Under the pieces are notes generated by a model. It was given only the letters and a program-made list of their open reading frames with translations. It ran no database searches and was not told the DNA's origin. A program made the position numbers and the translations under genes. A stretch of DNA of 64,000 bases from Cyathus striatus (lineage: Eukaryota > Basidiomycota > Agaricomycetes > Agaricales > Nidulariaceae): NCBI GenBank assembly GCA_025738555.1, contig JAOVFP010000002.1:1674001-1738000 (forward strand), read 5' to 3'. Positions within the stretch are counted from its first letter, which is position 1. Every line of letters starts with the position of its first letter. This document shows, one piece after another, positions 44,600 to 56,117 of the stretch.

Positions 44600-46500
44600 G
44601 ACTCAATGCTGTGAAAATTAGTCACCTCATTAGAATTTAGAATTACACACATCTCAGACAGGACTAAGTAGGGTTAGGATACATACTCGTATGGTACACA
44701 TGGTTTTCTTAACAATAAGAATATGCTTTCAAATATGTACTTGTGCATGGATCTTATCGTAATTATCTTGCATAGATCGATCAGTTATACTATTGTCGCG
44801 CATATTCAAAACTTACTCACAAATCGGTCGCATAATAGATTTTACAACTATTATAATGGTTAGGTACATCAGGTTGTACCATATTTACCCTGATCCGATT
44901 CACCCTTATCTGAGGTGATAGCTGTGTGTTTCGTGGGTGATCATTGATCTCTGAAGAATGTTGACAAAAAGTCAAAGCGGGATATTGAGCATATAATTAC
45001 AACACTGTGTTCAATTAATACGCCGAACCGCGCTAATCGCCGGCGAAAACTAAAGTGCGCAACTTTCAACGTATAATTACAGAATTTTATGTGCTATCAT
45101 TGTTCCATCAGAAGCACACTGATTTCAGGCACCGGAATGTAAGGAGTCGGATGTACCCCAAAACATACCTATATTTGATTCATGGATGGTCCAGCATTTT
45201 AAGAAGATATCTAGAGTCCAGCGCGAGCGAACCGCTCAAGAACCCTGTCCCCGGTGTCCCCAGGGCCCCCATACCCTACGTAATACGCTGTTTCTAAATA
45301 TGGAAGGGACTGTCCACGTGCGACCTACCTCCGTATTCTTTTACCAACTAGTCCTCCCCAGAAATGACTTTCCTTGTATGCTTCTCAAATTTAGTTTTAC
45401 GGTATATGACCATCTGTAATATATATTCGATGGTATTGAAAAAGGTGTGAAATCAGTAAGCATTTCAGTCTGAAAATTTACGCTCAGCTGTTCACCTGGC
45501 TTACTGCTAAAGTGACTCATCTTTACATTTACACAGGGCATCAAAATATTTAGTTGGGATAGAACACAAGCAATAAGTATCCAGCAAATCAAGTCAGTTG
45601 TGTATGTGGAGTATTTGCTTGGTGAGGACCCAACCTTCTTTTTCTAGACTCCTGACCTACCCATACCTCCAGTTCGTAATTCTAATATAAGAATGCTCTT
45701 GAATTGATGTATCTGAGAAGCCCATCTTTTTTTTCTAACCCCCCCAACCTACCGCTATCTCCAGTCCGCAATTCTACTACTGCCGCAGTGCCCTTGTTTT
45801 GATTTATCCGACTCATGTTCATCTTGTACAATTGCGGTGTAAAATCAACAACTTTAGATGTCCCACATATTAGGCTCCGATGGCGGAAAAAGTCGTGTAG
45901 ATACACAATTTGTCAATCACTTGCTGATAGCATAGGTGTAACTAGTTATTCTAATGTTGTAGATATGCGAATAGACCGGTCTGATATTCTGATATCTGTT
46001 TAAAGGAGGTTGTCAAAATTTTAACGATCTGCTTCGCAACTTTTTGGCTTATCGCTACATCTTGTTAATGTTATATCCATTCTACATCTAATTTTAGAGT
46101 TGTCGTTATTTAACAGTTAGAATGATGATCATTCGAAATAGCACATACCACTTTTGTATCGACTAATATTCATCTTGATCTCAACGACTTCCAGATGCTG
46201 TCATGTCTGGCGGTAATTGTTTCATGAGTGAATGCATATGCAAATAGTTTTTTCTCCTTCATACTTGACTATTTCCCCATTTTGACGACTTTCGGATGCT
46301 GTCATATCTGGTAGTAATTTGTGAGTCCAATGGCATGATGCTGAACTTAGTAACAAAAGAAAACATATGAAATCAGTTTATATAATACACTGCCCAGAAA
46401 CCTGTCGATAATCAATGATTCAGAAGGACTTATAATGATCGGGCCTAGTCTTGCTCAACGCAACCCCTCGATGGAACTATCATTTGCCGAAGTTCAGCGG
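44600..46500 (+). repeat. Inverted duplication, left arm (UbiA promoter and exon 1)
   Basis: Several blocks match 51400-52465 in reverse order and orientation. They are a leader with GAGGTGACTAAT, a CpG-rich stretch with ATTAATACGCCGAACCGCGC, CGTATTCTTTTACC, a TTTGACGACTTTCGGATGCTG block and the start of the UbiA gene with CTTGCTCAACGCAAC. Gaps and divergence (about 75-85 percent by eye) show it is not recent. Confidence 0.75.
44745..44920 (+). repeat. Duplicated segment, copy 2
   Basis: This is the direct counterpart of 41525-41695 (shared words ATCTTGCATAGATC, GGTTGTACCATATTTAC, TTCACCCTTATCTGAGGTG). It lies at the left edge of the inverted duplication that starts near 44600. Confidence 0.75.
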
Positions 46501-47932
46501 TACAGCAAGTTCTTACTTATCTTGGTATGTGTTATGATCATTCATTTGCATATCATTAATCGGAGTTGGGATAATATTAATGCAGTTATCTCTGACTCGA
46601 GCCAAATACTTTGTGGGAAATATGTTTGTTTTCTGGCCTTATGGTGAGGACTAGTATGCATTAATTTTTCAATGTCGGCTTACATTTTAACTATAAGCAT
46701 GGGGTTTAACTATGGCAGCAAGAGCAGTAACATTGCCATTACATGAATACATCTACATGATAATGGTAGGCGTTGTAGGTGCCATTTTATCTCGCAGGTG
46801 TGTGCTCATGTTCTTGAAAAAATATACAATTAACATTACTTTTTATTTTACAGTATGGATTCTATTTCCTGATACCCACGAATGACACTTACACAAGTTA
46901 GGTGCTGGTTGCATCTGGAATGATATAGTTGATAGAGAGATCGATGCGAAAGTTGGTGAGTTATGATAGGGAAGCTACTTATATGTAAACAAGGTATCTA
47001 AGCACAGCGCAGAACGAACAAAGAACAGACCTGTGGCTTCTGGCGAAATCTCCGTAACAGCGGCAGCAATATTCTTGCTGATTCATTATGTTTTATTGAT
47101 CCTACTGGTATGGGGTGTAAACGATCTCGGGTAAGGGAATTTATATCGTGGGCAATGTGATGGTGTACTAATTTATAGCCACCAGATGGAAAGTCGGACT
47201 TATTACGCTATTTCCTTTGGCGGGCCTCTATCCATATATGAAACGTGTAACATACTTCCTCAAGCTTGGCTAGGTGAGCTATAGTGGGGCTTCTAAAACC
47301 TTCAGCATACCAACTTGCCGTTTCCGTAGGTATTGCAATTAATGCTGGAATCCCGATGGCTTGGGCGTGCACAACTGCGTCACTGCCTGCTAGCTCTTGG
47401 GAACTCAGCATTGCAGCATGGTTGTTCGTATTTTTATTTTTATTATACAACAGTGTGCTTAATGCATATTTTCAGCTGGACAATGTGGTATGGTGGGTTA
47501 TTCAAATTGTTAGCATTGAATAGTTATATTCACAGCCACTTCAGACACGATTTATGCCTGTCAAGACAAAGAAGATGACATTAAAGCTGGCGTAAAGTCC
47601 ACGGCAATACTCTTCGGATCGAGACTCAAAATTTATCTCACATTATTGGGGATTGGAACAATCTCAGGAATCATTTTCTCCGGTGTCGCGAACAATCAAT
47701 CAAGCTTATTTTATCTTATCAGCGTTACGGGAGGAGCAGCCTTCTTATTCACACAACTTTATTACGTTGATGCTAACTCGTCTAGCAGCTGCTGGAAAAC
47801 GGTGCGTTTTAGTATTTATTTCCAATAAATATTAATATTTATAGCACGTAGTTCCGTTCCAACGGAATTTATTTTGGTGCTATAGTCCAGACTGGCTTTT
47901 TGATTGATTATTTACAAGCGCTTTATACCTAA
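46435..47932 (+). CDS. UbiA-family prenyltransferase (one frame break)
   Basis: A membrane enzyme that attaches a polyprenyl chain to an aromatic or related acceptor. Exon 1 starts at ATG 46435 (46471 is an alternative) and splices in phase to LSLTRAKYFVGNMFVFWPYA and WGLTMAARAVTLPLHEYIYM. The first Asp-rich motif is spliced: NDIVDREIDAKVERTKNRP. The second, DKEDDIKAGVKSTA, is near 47565. Both bind prenyl diphosphate via Mg. Hydrophobic helices lie between (IFLLIHYVLLILLVWGV, AWACTTASLP), and the last exon ends IDYLQALYT. About seven short introns fit. Near 47257 one base appears missing: the frame reads TYFLKLG-stop where family similarity expects TYFPQAWLG. Either a sequence error or a recent lesion. 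The P450 gene follows 160 bp downstream on the same strand. The promoter has an inverted copy at 51.4-52.5 kb. Confidence 0.83.
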
Positions 47933-48094
47933 TTTCGAGAGTATATAGTTACATACGAAGTTCAAAGCAGATAACAGTGTATGGCTCAAATATTTGCGTC
48001 AATCCCGCAATACATATCATTGATGTATCACATAATTAGCGCCCGGCCAACTACATAAATAAGGGCGTACTATAGGCTGTTTACTTCACAAAGC

Positions 48095-50197
48095 ATGTCT
48101 TATCTTCTCCCCACGTATCTCCTCAGTGCGCTTATTGCATTTACAATTTTGATTCAACGTTGGAAAGGCCGGCGACTTCCGATGCCACCTGGGCCCCTGA
48201 AACTCCCTTTGTTTGGGAACCTATATGACCTCCCTGCCGAAGGCGACCTATATCCTTGGCTTTCTCATTTAGGAAAATATGGTACTTATCGACTGCACCC
48301 TTGAAAGCTTAACTTCTTACGCCAATCAAACGTGACATATTGCAGGACCTATTAGCTCAGTTTCAGTTCTAAGTCGCAATGTTATCCTGCTTAACAATCT
48401 TCAAGCTTGCGATGACGTGTTAAATAAACGTTCTGCGATATATGCAGGAAGGCCTATCTTTCCATTTGCAGGTGAAATGTAAGTGGATATTATCATATTG
48501 GGTACCATTCATTAATACTTTATCTATTGAAAGTGTTGGATGGGATCAACAAATGATCATGGCACAATACGGAGACCATTTTCGTATCATGCGAAAATTG
48601 CTCAAATCATATATAGGGACTCCAGCATCTCTCCTAAAGCTGCAGCCAACGCAAACGCTGGAAGCGCGTATCTTCCTAGGTCGCGTATTGGACAAGCCTG
48701 AAAGTACAATTACTTATCTTCGGGTGTAAGTTCTCATGCAATCTCGCTTAATCTAGTTAATAAAAGAAATAATTCGATAGTACCGCTGGAGCGATTGCGT
48801 TAAAAATATCGCACGGATATCATATCAAAGCCGAAAATGATCCACTTGTACAACTGGTCGAAAGGGCTGCAAAGGAGTTCTATAGAGCCACCCGTCCTGG
48901 TTCATGGCTCGTGGATATCATTCCGACTCGTATGTATTTTTCTTCCTTGTGCAGTTATTGAAGTCAATCGAGTTTGAAAGTAAATTATTTACCGAATTGG
49001 TTTCCGGGAGTGAGGAAATACCGCGTAATAGGTTCTCTTTTCCGAAGGCATAACATGGAGCAATCAGAACGTCCCCATATCTTCGTTAAAAAACAACACC
49101 TTGTGAGGAGTCGATTTTTACCACAAGTTATACTATACTTACAACTTCTATCTGTAGGATTATGGTGTATCTTTTCCTTCTTTCACGTCGACTATGCTAG
49201 AAAAAAGTGTTAACATTGATATAGAGCATGCAATTAAGTTTGCTGCTACAGCAATTTATGGCGGAGGTTCAGATCCGGTATGCACAATTGCGTTTCTGAC
49301 GATGGTAATGTCTAAGCCATGAGAGATTTAGACTGCAGCCACTCTCAGCACATTCATTTTGCTCATGATTTTACATCCCGAAATTCAACGTTGTGCTCAA
49401 GATGAGCTCGACAAAGTGACCGCTTTCGAAAGGCTTCCTTCATTTAATGATCGCGGAAAGCTTCCCTACGTTGAAGCTGTAATAAAAGAAGTTATACGAT
49501 GGCATACTGTTGGCCGCATATGTGAGTTATATGCATTGTTGGTATGAATCACTCACATCGATGGTATAGGTATACCTCATCGGTCTCTGGAGGATGACGA
49601 GTACGCTGGTTATTTCATCCCGAAGGACTCAATCATCATAGCAAATATGTGGTTCGTATAATATGGCTTGACTGTACTGGACACCGATGCAATGTTAATA
49701 TCGTTATAGGAATATCACTCACGATCCCAACTTGTACTCCAATCCTGATGAGTTTAATCCATCCAGATTCATTGCCGAAGGTGACGTTGTCCCAGAGCTA
49801 GATCCTACAACGTATATATACGGATTTGGCAGAAGGTAAGTGGGAAGTAATTTTTGTGCACACCTCTTTTATGTTCCAAAGAGCATGTCCAGGGAGTGAT
49901 TTTGCCCGTGAATTCCTCTTTATTATGGTTTCAATGATGCTATCCGCTTTCAACATACAAAAGATGAAAGATGAAAGTGGCGTTGATATCGAACCTGTTT
50001 GCGAATTTATAGGTGGTACAACATGGTGAAATTTTGTTTACTATATAAAATGTGCGACTTATATGCTATTGACGTGCAGTCATCCTATTACGTTCCCGTT
50101 CTCGATAACACCAAGATCGGAGAACTGGAGCAAATTAATAAGGACAATATATGACGACCCGGAGTATAGTAGGCCAGATGATGCCGATAAGCTTTAA
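48095..50197 (+). CDS. Cytochrome P450 monooxygenase (intact by splicing)
   Basis: [20 protein letters not shown] is the membrane anchor, followed by [20 protein letters not shown]. About ten short introns all splice in phase. Key motifs: helix C region [13 protein letters not shown]-helix GGGSDPTAAT (assembled across an intron at about 49278-49332), K-helix KEVIR (E-x-x-R), [37 protein letters not shown] and the heme-binding [16 protein letters not shown] (split by an intron near 49837-49880, Cys as the heme ligand). It ends with TAA at 50195-50197. Its length, about 500 residues, is normal. It resembles O-methylsterigmatocystin oxidoreductase-like P450s of basidiomycetes. The arrangement with the UbiA gene suggests oxidation of a prenylated product (inference). 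Confidence 0.9.
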
Positions 50198-51399
50198 ATT
50201 ACTTACACTACCTTCCACTTCTGAATCTGAGCCCTGGAGAAAGTAGTGTAGACCGCAACGAGCTCAATCTTTTTACCAGATGCCGTGTAGAGCATGCAGT
50301 TTGCCTGCGATGCGAATCTCGTGTTTTTCATTACCGTACCTCATTTCATTCTTTCTGTCGCTTACTCATACATACTGCATTCGTTAGCTACTTAAACTGT
50401 CGTACGTACACTCATTGAATCCAGGTTTTCGTTTCCCCCCATTTCAGCTCGAATCGTACCTCACTAGAACTGGAGGATCGACGGACGTCGTTCCACTCGC
50501 ATATTCTTTGTCGAGAAGATACCCCCAAGCTAGTATCTTCCTCCACAGCCGTATGACTCAAACATTATTTACTGTAATTAGAGTGACACCGTGATTATGG
50601 ATCTCTGTAATTATATTGGGTTTCACATGATAAATGCATCCAGTCTCGCAATACTTAAATCAAGGGGGTGTCAGGTTCACATTCAGTTACTCTGCGGAAA
50701 CCTAGAAACTCCCAAGTAATTTTGCTACTACTAAGTCGTCGAGTGCAAATACCGTTGGTTATGTCATTGTATATAGAATATGTGCTTTTCATCTGTCAAG
50801 TACTAAGGATCTTAATGATATGGTACGATATTTACAGGCATTCTTAAACAAATCTTGAGACTAAGAACTTGGGGGTATTAAATGTGATTACTCAGTGGAG
50901 GCTGTAGAATGGCACACACCGATTCTTCAATACATGTAGCAAGGTTCTTACGATACAGTGAAGCAGTGCGCACGTTCAATGACATTCATAATAGTTTTTC
51001 TTTTCTGCGGCCGGTATCGTACCTGGTATATTGAACGTACACTTATTAGATATGGTTTGCCGAGTGTGGCAACCATTTTTTCGGTCTCCATTGTCATCAT
51101 CGTCGCCGAGAAGAATGACCTCTGAGTGGTTCTGTGTGCTTTGCAATGACTTCTTCTGGAACAACAGTGAGTGCGGGAGCAGGCATTAGTGTATCCAATA
51201 TGCATGAAGCTACACACAGTTTATGACTAATGATTCTATGATTAATTAATTTTTCCAATTAAATGAAATGCAAAAATTAGCGTACATATACCTAACATAA
51301 GCATAAGGCAAGATAGTGGGATACCAAAACAACTGAAACGCCCCAGTATTGCATGATGGTTACATGACCAATGGGCTGCGAAGACTGCTTCATGCATCA
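50198..51399. other. Intergenic region
   Basis: No supported gene. The short minus-strand frame at 50948-51217 has no recognisable domain. Confidence 0.4.
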
Positions 51400-52465
51400 A
51401 CCCCTCCTTCCTATCTGGGAACCACTTGAAATTACAGACGTTTGAGGTATCAAATCTACGGTATCGCTTGACTGATAAACTTCGGTATGCGATAATACCG
51501 TCGAGGTGTTGCGTTGAGCAAGGCTAGACTTGATCATCATTGGACCCTGTGCATCACTGACCATCGACAGGTTTCTGGGCGGTGTATTATATAAACTCGA
51601 CTCCATATGTTTTCCTCTTAGTTCAGCGTCACGTCACTGAACTCATACGTTACCCTCAGATATGACAGCACCCAAAAGTCGTTGAAATGGGGAAATCGTC
51701 AAGTATGGATAAGAAAAACTATTTACGTATGCATGCACCCATGAAGCACATTACTGATCAATAGGAATGTTCATCTATACAAAAGTAGCATGTTCTATGT
51801 CAAATGATTACCATTCTAAAAATAAAGTCATTTTACTGATCAATATAAATGTTAGTCGATACAAATGAACTTCAATCGTTAAATAGTAACAGCCGTAAAG
51901 TTAAATGTGACCTGTGTAAATTTAAACATAATTCGCTTAAGCAGTAATCTAGCTGAGCGGCTGAGCGTAAATTCTCAGGTGTAAATGGACTAAATGGTAA
52001 AAGAATGCGGAGGTACGTTGCACGCGGTCGGCACCTTCCATATTTAGAAACAGCGAGAAACAGCGCGTTATGTGAGGGACCCCGGGGACGGGAGTTCGTG
52101 AAGTGTTCGCTCGCAGGTAATCAAATATAGGTATGTTTGATTGGATACATCCCACTCCTTTGTGTTACTTGCTGGCACTTAAGAATAGTGTGTTTCTGAT
52201 GGAACGGAGGTAGCACAAAAAGTGTCGTAATTACGTTGACGTTGCGCGCTATAGTTTTCGTCAGCGATCAGCGCGGTTCGGCGTATTAATTGAACGCGGT
52301 GCTGTAATTATAGCTCAATTTGCGTGCCTCTTTGCCTTGCTTTTGTCAATATTCGTCAGTGATCAGTGATCATTGCGGTTCCGCATTTTAATTAACCGAG
52401 CGCGCAGCTGTGTGGCTCTAAATTCTACTGAGGTGACTAATGTCCACAGCATTGATCAGCAAACA
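51400..52465 (-). repeat. Inverted duplication, right arm
   Basis: This is the reverse-oriented, partly deleted copy of 44600-46500. It ends in the leader of the GNAT gene. The pair brackets the UbiA and P450 genes and could recombine to invert them. Confidence 0.75.
51470..51545 (-). pseudogene. Fragment copy of UbiA exon 1
   Basis: The minus strand reads SSLAQRNTSTVLSHTEVY, matching PSLAQRNPSMELSFAEVQ of the UbiA exon 1. Similarity then stops, so only the promoter and the first codons were duplicated. It belongs to the inverted duplication 51400-52465. Confidence 0.7.
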
Positions 52466-52530
52466 ACTCTTGACGGTTTAAGAAACCCTCAGCGTTCGAT
52501 CAGCAGCCCAACTATCGTCAACTTTTCCTC

Positions 52531-53518
52531 ATGCAAGACATCGAAATCCGTCGTATTCAAAATGTTTCCGGTGAGTGAAATAGCACACAGGAACTAAATA
52601 CGACGCTCTACTGAATATTGAATCTCCAGATGATGATTTACAAACGCTGATTTCGCTGCTCGATATTGCATTTGCCTCCGGTATCCTCTTCCATTTTCCA
52701 TTTTCCATTTTCTTCTATCTAACATGTGATTACAGAGAAAGCTCTGAAAGCTGTTGTGGGAGAACAGGACTTCAAAAGAGTTCTAACAGAATTGAATAAG
52801 TCACAGCTTATTGCCGCTTCCCTTGCTGGTCATATCTATGTCGCTGTAGAAAACTCGACATCGAAATGGGTTGGAGTTAGCCTTTGGTTTGAACCAGGGC
52901 GACAGATATATGATACGTAAGGGCTTATTGACTACTTTTCACATAACAGCAATTCTGAGATAACGATTATCTTCATATAGCGAGGAACAGAGACAGAGGG
53001 CCCTTGTTCCATATATACAGTGCCTTAGTCCGGAGGTCCGTGAATGGACCATGAAGGTAGGAGGGACATTTGGTGTAGATATTTTTGATTAATCTCGTCT
53101 TCCGTAGATTATGCCAGAAATGGACGCTTTTCAAGAGGCAACGTATGGCAAAGGAGTGATTAAAGCTAGCTGGAATCTGCTACGAATTGGTGTTCTTCCA
53201 GAACATCAAGGCCAAGGAATTGGAACTGCTCTTATTGACGAAATCCGAAGCATCCTTGTAAGTCATTTTACTGATGATCGCTAGGCATTAATCCGAATTG
53301 ATTTTGCCACGCAAGTCTCACGACGTGGGAATAACATTGAATGCAGTTGAAGAGAAAAATGTAAGTACTATGAAGTAAATGTGCAAATGCTTTTACTGAA
53401 AACTTATGGGAAGGTTTCATACTATAAATTTTTGGGATTCAAAGTAAAGGGGGAATACACAAATACAACGTTGTTTGGGGTAACTGTTACAGCCTCAGCA
53501 TTTATGTGGCAGTTGTAA
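52531..53518 (+). CDS. GNAT-family N-acetyltransferase
   Basis: Seven exons splice cleanly: ATG 52531 (MQDIEIRRIQNVS), then DDDLQTLISLLDIAFASEKA, an exon with HIYVAVENSTSKWVGVSLWF, an exon with VPYIQCLSPEVREW, the acetyl-CoA-binding motif A LLRIGVLPEHQGQGIGTAL (Q-x-x-G-x-G), HDVGITLNAVEEKN, and YYKFLGFKVKGEYTNTTLFG with a final FMWQL and TAA at 53516-53518. The order beta4-motif A-beta5/alpha4 (NVSYYKFLGF, motif B) is typical of GNAT enzymes. About 215 residues is usual for small fungal GNATs. The acceptor is unknown. The leader is the right edge of the inverted duplication shared with the UbiA promoter region. Confidence 0.87.
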
Positions 53519-53614
53519 CGTGATCTTTCTGCATGCAGTTCTAGAACTGTACATAAATCTGTTTCAATGCCTTAAATAAGTGAATAAAGATCCTGCCTGG
53601 TCTACAACTGAGTC

Positions 53615-54825
53615 TTACAAGAGAAGTCAGTGTTGATCTTAAGGCATAAGGGTTATTAATGTTTAAGCCTTAATTCCATCTTAAGGCTAAGCCTTAGCTT
53701 CAAATTTGAATGATTTTACTGCTTAATTAAGTCTTAGCTATGTCAATTATTATAGTAATACATTTGTGACAAATATAGTAAGTAAAATTTCAATGACCAT
53801 TGACTGCACAATATTCAAGAACAATCCTTCTGTAAGCCTGCTTCTAAAGGCCCCATTTTGGACCACTTCTATGTTGGATTCAAACAGAACACTTCCCATT
53901 CATGAGCTCATTCCCATGGCTGTGTTGAAGTACATCATCTCTCAGATGAAGCAATTGAGCTAGATGATGAAGGAAACCCAACTCTTCAGGCCATTTCATG
54001 GGTTACCACTGGTAAGCTCATGCTGCTATCCTTAGGTGAAATGTTCTAACTTCTTGGTAGCTATAGGAATGATATTGGTGGTGTATGAATGGTATTAAAT
54101 TGGCCATGATTTCACACATTAAAAACTGTAAGAATGTGTCAAAAGATGCATGAAAGGTTGCTAAGGAACTGGCAAAACCAAAGGAAGGAGGAAAGCAAGA
54201 GAGAGATAGGGACAGTGATGAAGATGAGGATGAGAGCATGGAAGGGCCTGTGAAGAAGCAATTGCACTCCAAGATTAAAGCTAAGCTTGAACAGTCTACT
54301 TGAAGCTTTTTCATGGAATAAATGTTCTTAGAGACTATGGAAGATGGAAGTGCTGAAGATCAATGACAGAATGTCCACCAGTGTTGGTGAGATCACATAA
54401 GGACTGAAGGATGGCTATGCAGAAGTGGGTTCAGAAGGAGTGAGATGATCTTGATACAGATGAAGACTTTGAGGAAGACCCAGCCATCTTGTATAGTGAT
54501 AGAAGGTCCAAGTAGTTGCTGAGGTCATTAGAGCTACTATTCAGTGACAGGAAGGAGATTGAAGAGCAGGAGTAAGAACAGGGGTCTAGGAGGCAGCAGA
54601 TATACACAGAGGAGGCACAGCTAATAGAACTGCTTGCAAATGAAGACACCAGATGATGGGGAATTGGAGGGTTCAGGTGACAACTTTGAGGGATGACATC
54701 ATCTGGGCATAGGGCTTAATAATATTTAATATAAAGGCTTAATTAAGCCCTTTTTTTAAGTCTTACTTCTTAACAATAATAATCAGGCATATTAATGCCT
54801 TAAGAAACAACACTGAGAGAAGTAG
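53615..54825. mobile_element. Candidate TIR element with TTAAGGC subterminal repeats
   Basis: The ends share an imperfect inverted core, CAGTGTTG...CTTAAGGCAT on the left (about 53628-53648) and its complement on the right (about 54786-54815). Both subterminal regions are filled with TTAAGGC/GCCTTAA words (53640-53750 and 54715-54805). The interior holds acidic-codon remnants (for example near 54200-54290) without a clear frame. No target duplication was resolved. Probably a non-autonomous DNA element. Confidence 0.5.
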
Positions 54826-54829
54826 ACTT

Positions 54830-55028
54830 CAAATAAAAATGTGCTTATATTTAACTTTCTCATGTAATAATTCACTTATTATGGAACAGAATGGTAAAAA
54901 GAAGTGCACCTTTATTATAATTTTCGCATTTTTACCACAAAACTTCCATAATTGGCAATGCATTGTGTAGCTGTGCACCCAGTGGAAGCCAGACCATGCA
55001 ATTCATAACACACTTAGGAATTTTGGAA
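54830..55028. other. AT-rich spacer
   Basis: No feature recognised between the TTAAGGC element and the first TG...CA element. Confidence 0.4.
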
Positions 55029-55032
55029 ATAG

Positions 55033-55589
55033 TGTAGAGCAGGTGTTTCGCCTGCACTACAAAAATCGATATATTACAAGTTCCATTATATAATCAAGTG
55101 ATGTGTGCATCAACACATTTGTGCATGTTCACACGCGCTCTCTCTCTCTCATTTCCCTTCAATGCCAATACTCCTGCATTGCCTGCAATGCTGCAATTAC
55201 TCAAGATCATCGGTACTGCACACTGCCAAGCTCCACTAAATACTACAGTTCACACTACCAGTGGCTGTGTCAGCACCCTATGTCCCTCCCCCAAGTTTTA
55301 CTTTACAAAATTTCTTCCAATTCATCAGTATGCTTTATGTTTCAAGCCTTTCCTTTTTCTTCCAATAATCTACAATCCTAAACATTTAATTTCTGTTTTA
55401 TTTCACTATTCCTCATTAAGTACTCTCCTTATTTTAATTTTCTTTAAAAACCATGTAACTACTCCCTCCTAACTTAGTTGAATTCACCCTTCCTTCTTGA
55501 CACCTTAGAACACCCAAGGTCGAATGGATGTTCACCGACTCACTTACATATTTCTTTGTTTAGGCATCAAGCTTGTTGTTTCCTCTACA
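55033..55589. mobile_element. 557-bp TG...CA element, copy 1 (MITE or solo LTR)
   Basis: It begins TGTAGAGCAGG and ends CCTCTACA, giving a 7-bp inverted terminus TGTAGAG/CTCTACA. It is flanked by ATAG on both sides (55029-55032 and 55590-55593), a 4-bp target duplication. A hairpin-like CAGGTGTTTCGCCTG lies just inside the left end. Copy 2 is at 56342-56902 with high identity over the whole length. The TG...CA ends and 4-bp duplication allow a solo LTR; a MITE is the alternative. The internal open frame (55098-55472) is not conserved as coding. Confidence 0.85.
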
Positions 55590-56117
55590 ATAGTATGCAT
55601 ATCACTGCACTGGCAGTTCATGAAAGATCATATTAGAGGCTATTAGTAAGGTTGTGCTCACTAAGTTCCAGCACCCTTATATAAGCATATTATGTAAGTG
55701 CCAAGAGCAGCCAAATGTGAGATGTGAAAAAACAAAAAAATTTATGTTGTCAGAAATCACTAAGAGCCTAGCTACTGAATGCCGTGACCTCCTTCCTCAC
55801 TGCAGCTACAATTTCAGGTAGTAGTTTTCAATGGCTATGGTACCTGCAATTTTCCCACACTGCTTCAACTCCTGTCGGCCCAGCTTGATAAGCAGAGATA
55901 AACCTAGCAGCATGATTTGCATATCTATCCATAGTTACTAGTTATTACTTAGTCTGCAGATTTGAATAAATATGCATACCTAACTATTTGGACATAAGGA
56001 ACATCATCAAGACAACACAATATGTTCTTAATTGTATCATCTTGGTTTGAGGTTGGAGGGCTGTTATGGTATCAAAGTTTTGCTGCACCCCAGTATTGCT
56101 CTATGAAATTCAGCTCA

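Noticed and set aside
55033..55062. CAGGTGTTTCGCCTG hairpin as a Helitron 3' end
   Set aside because: The expected CTRR end is absent, and both copies have 4-bp duplications and matching TGTAGAG/CTCTACA termini, unlike Helitrons.
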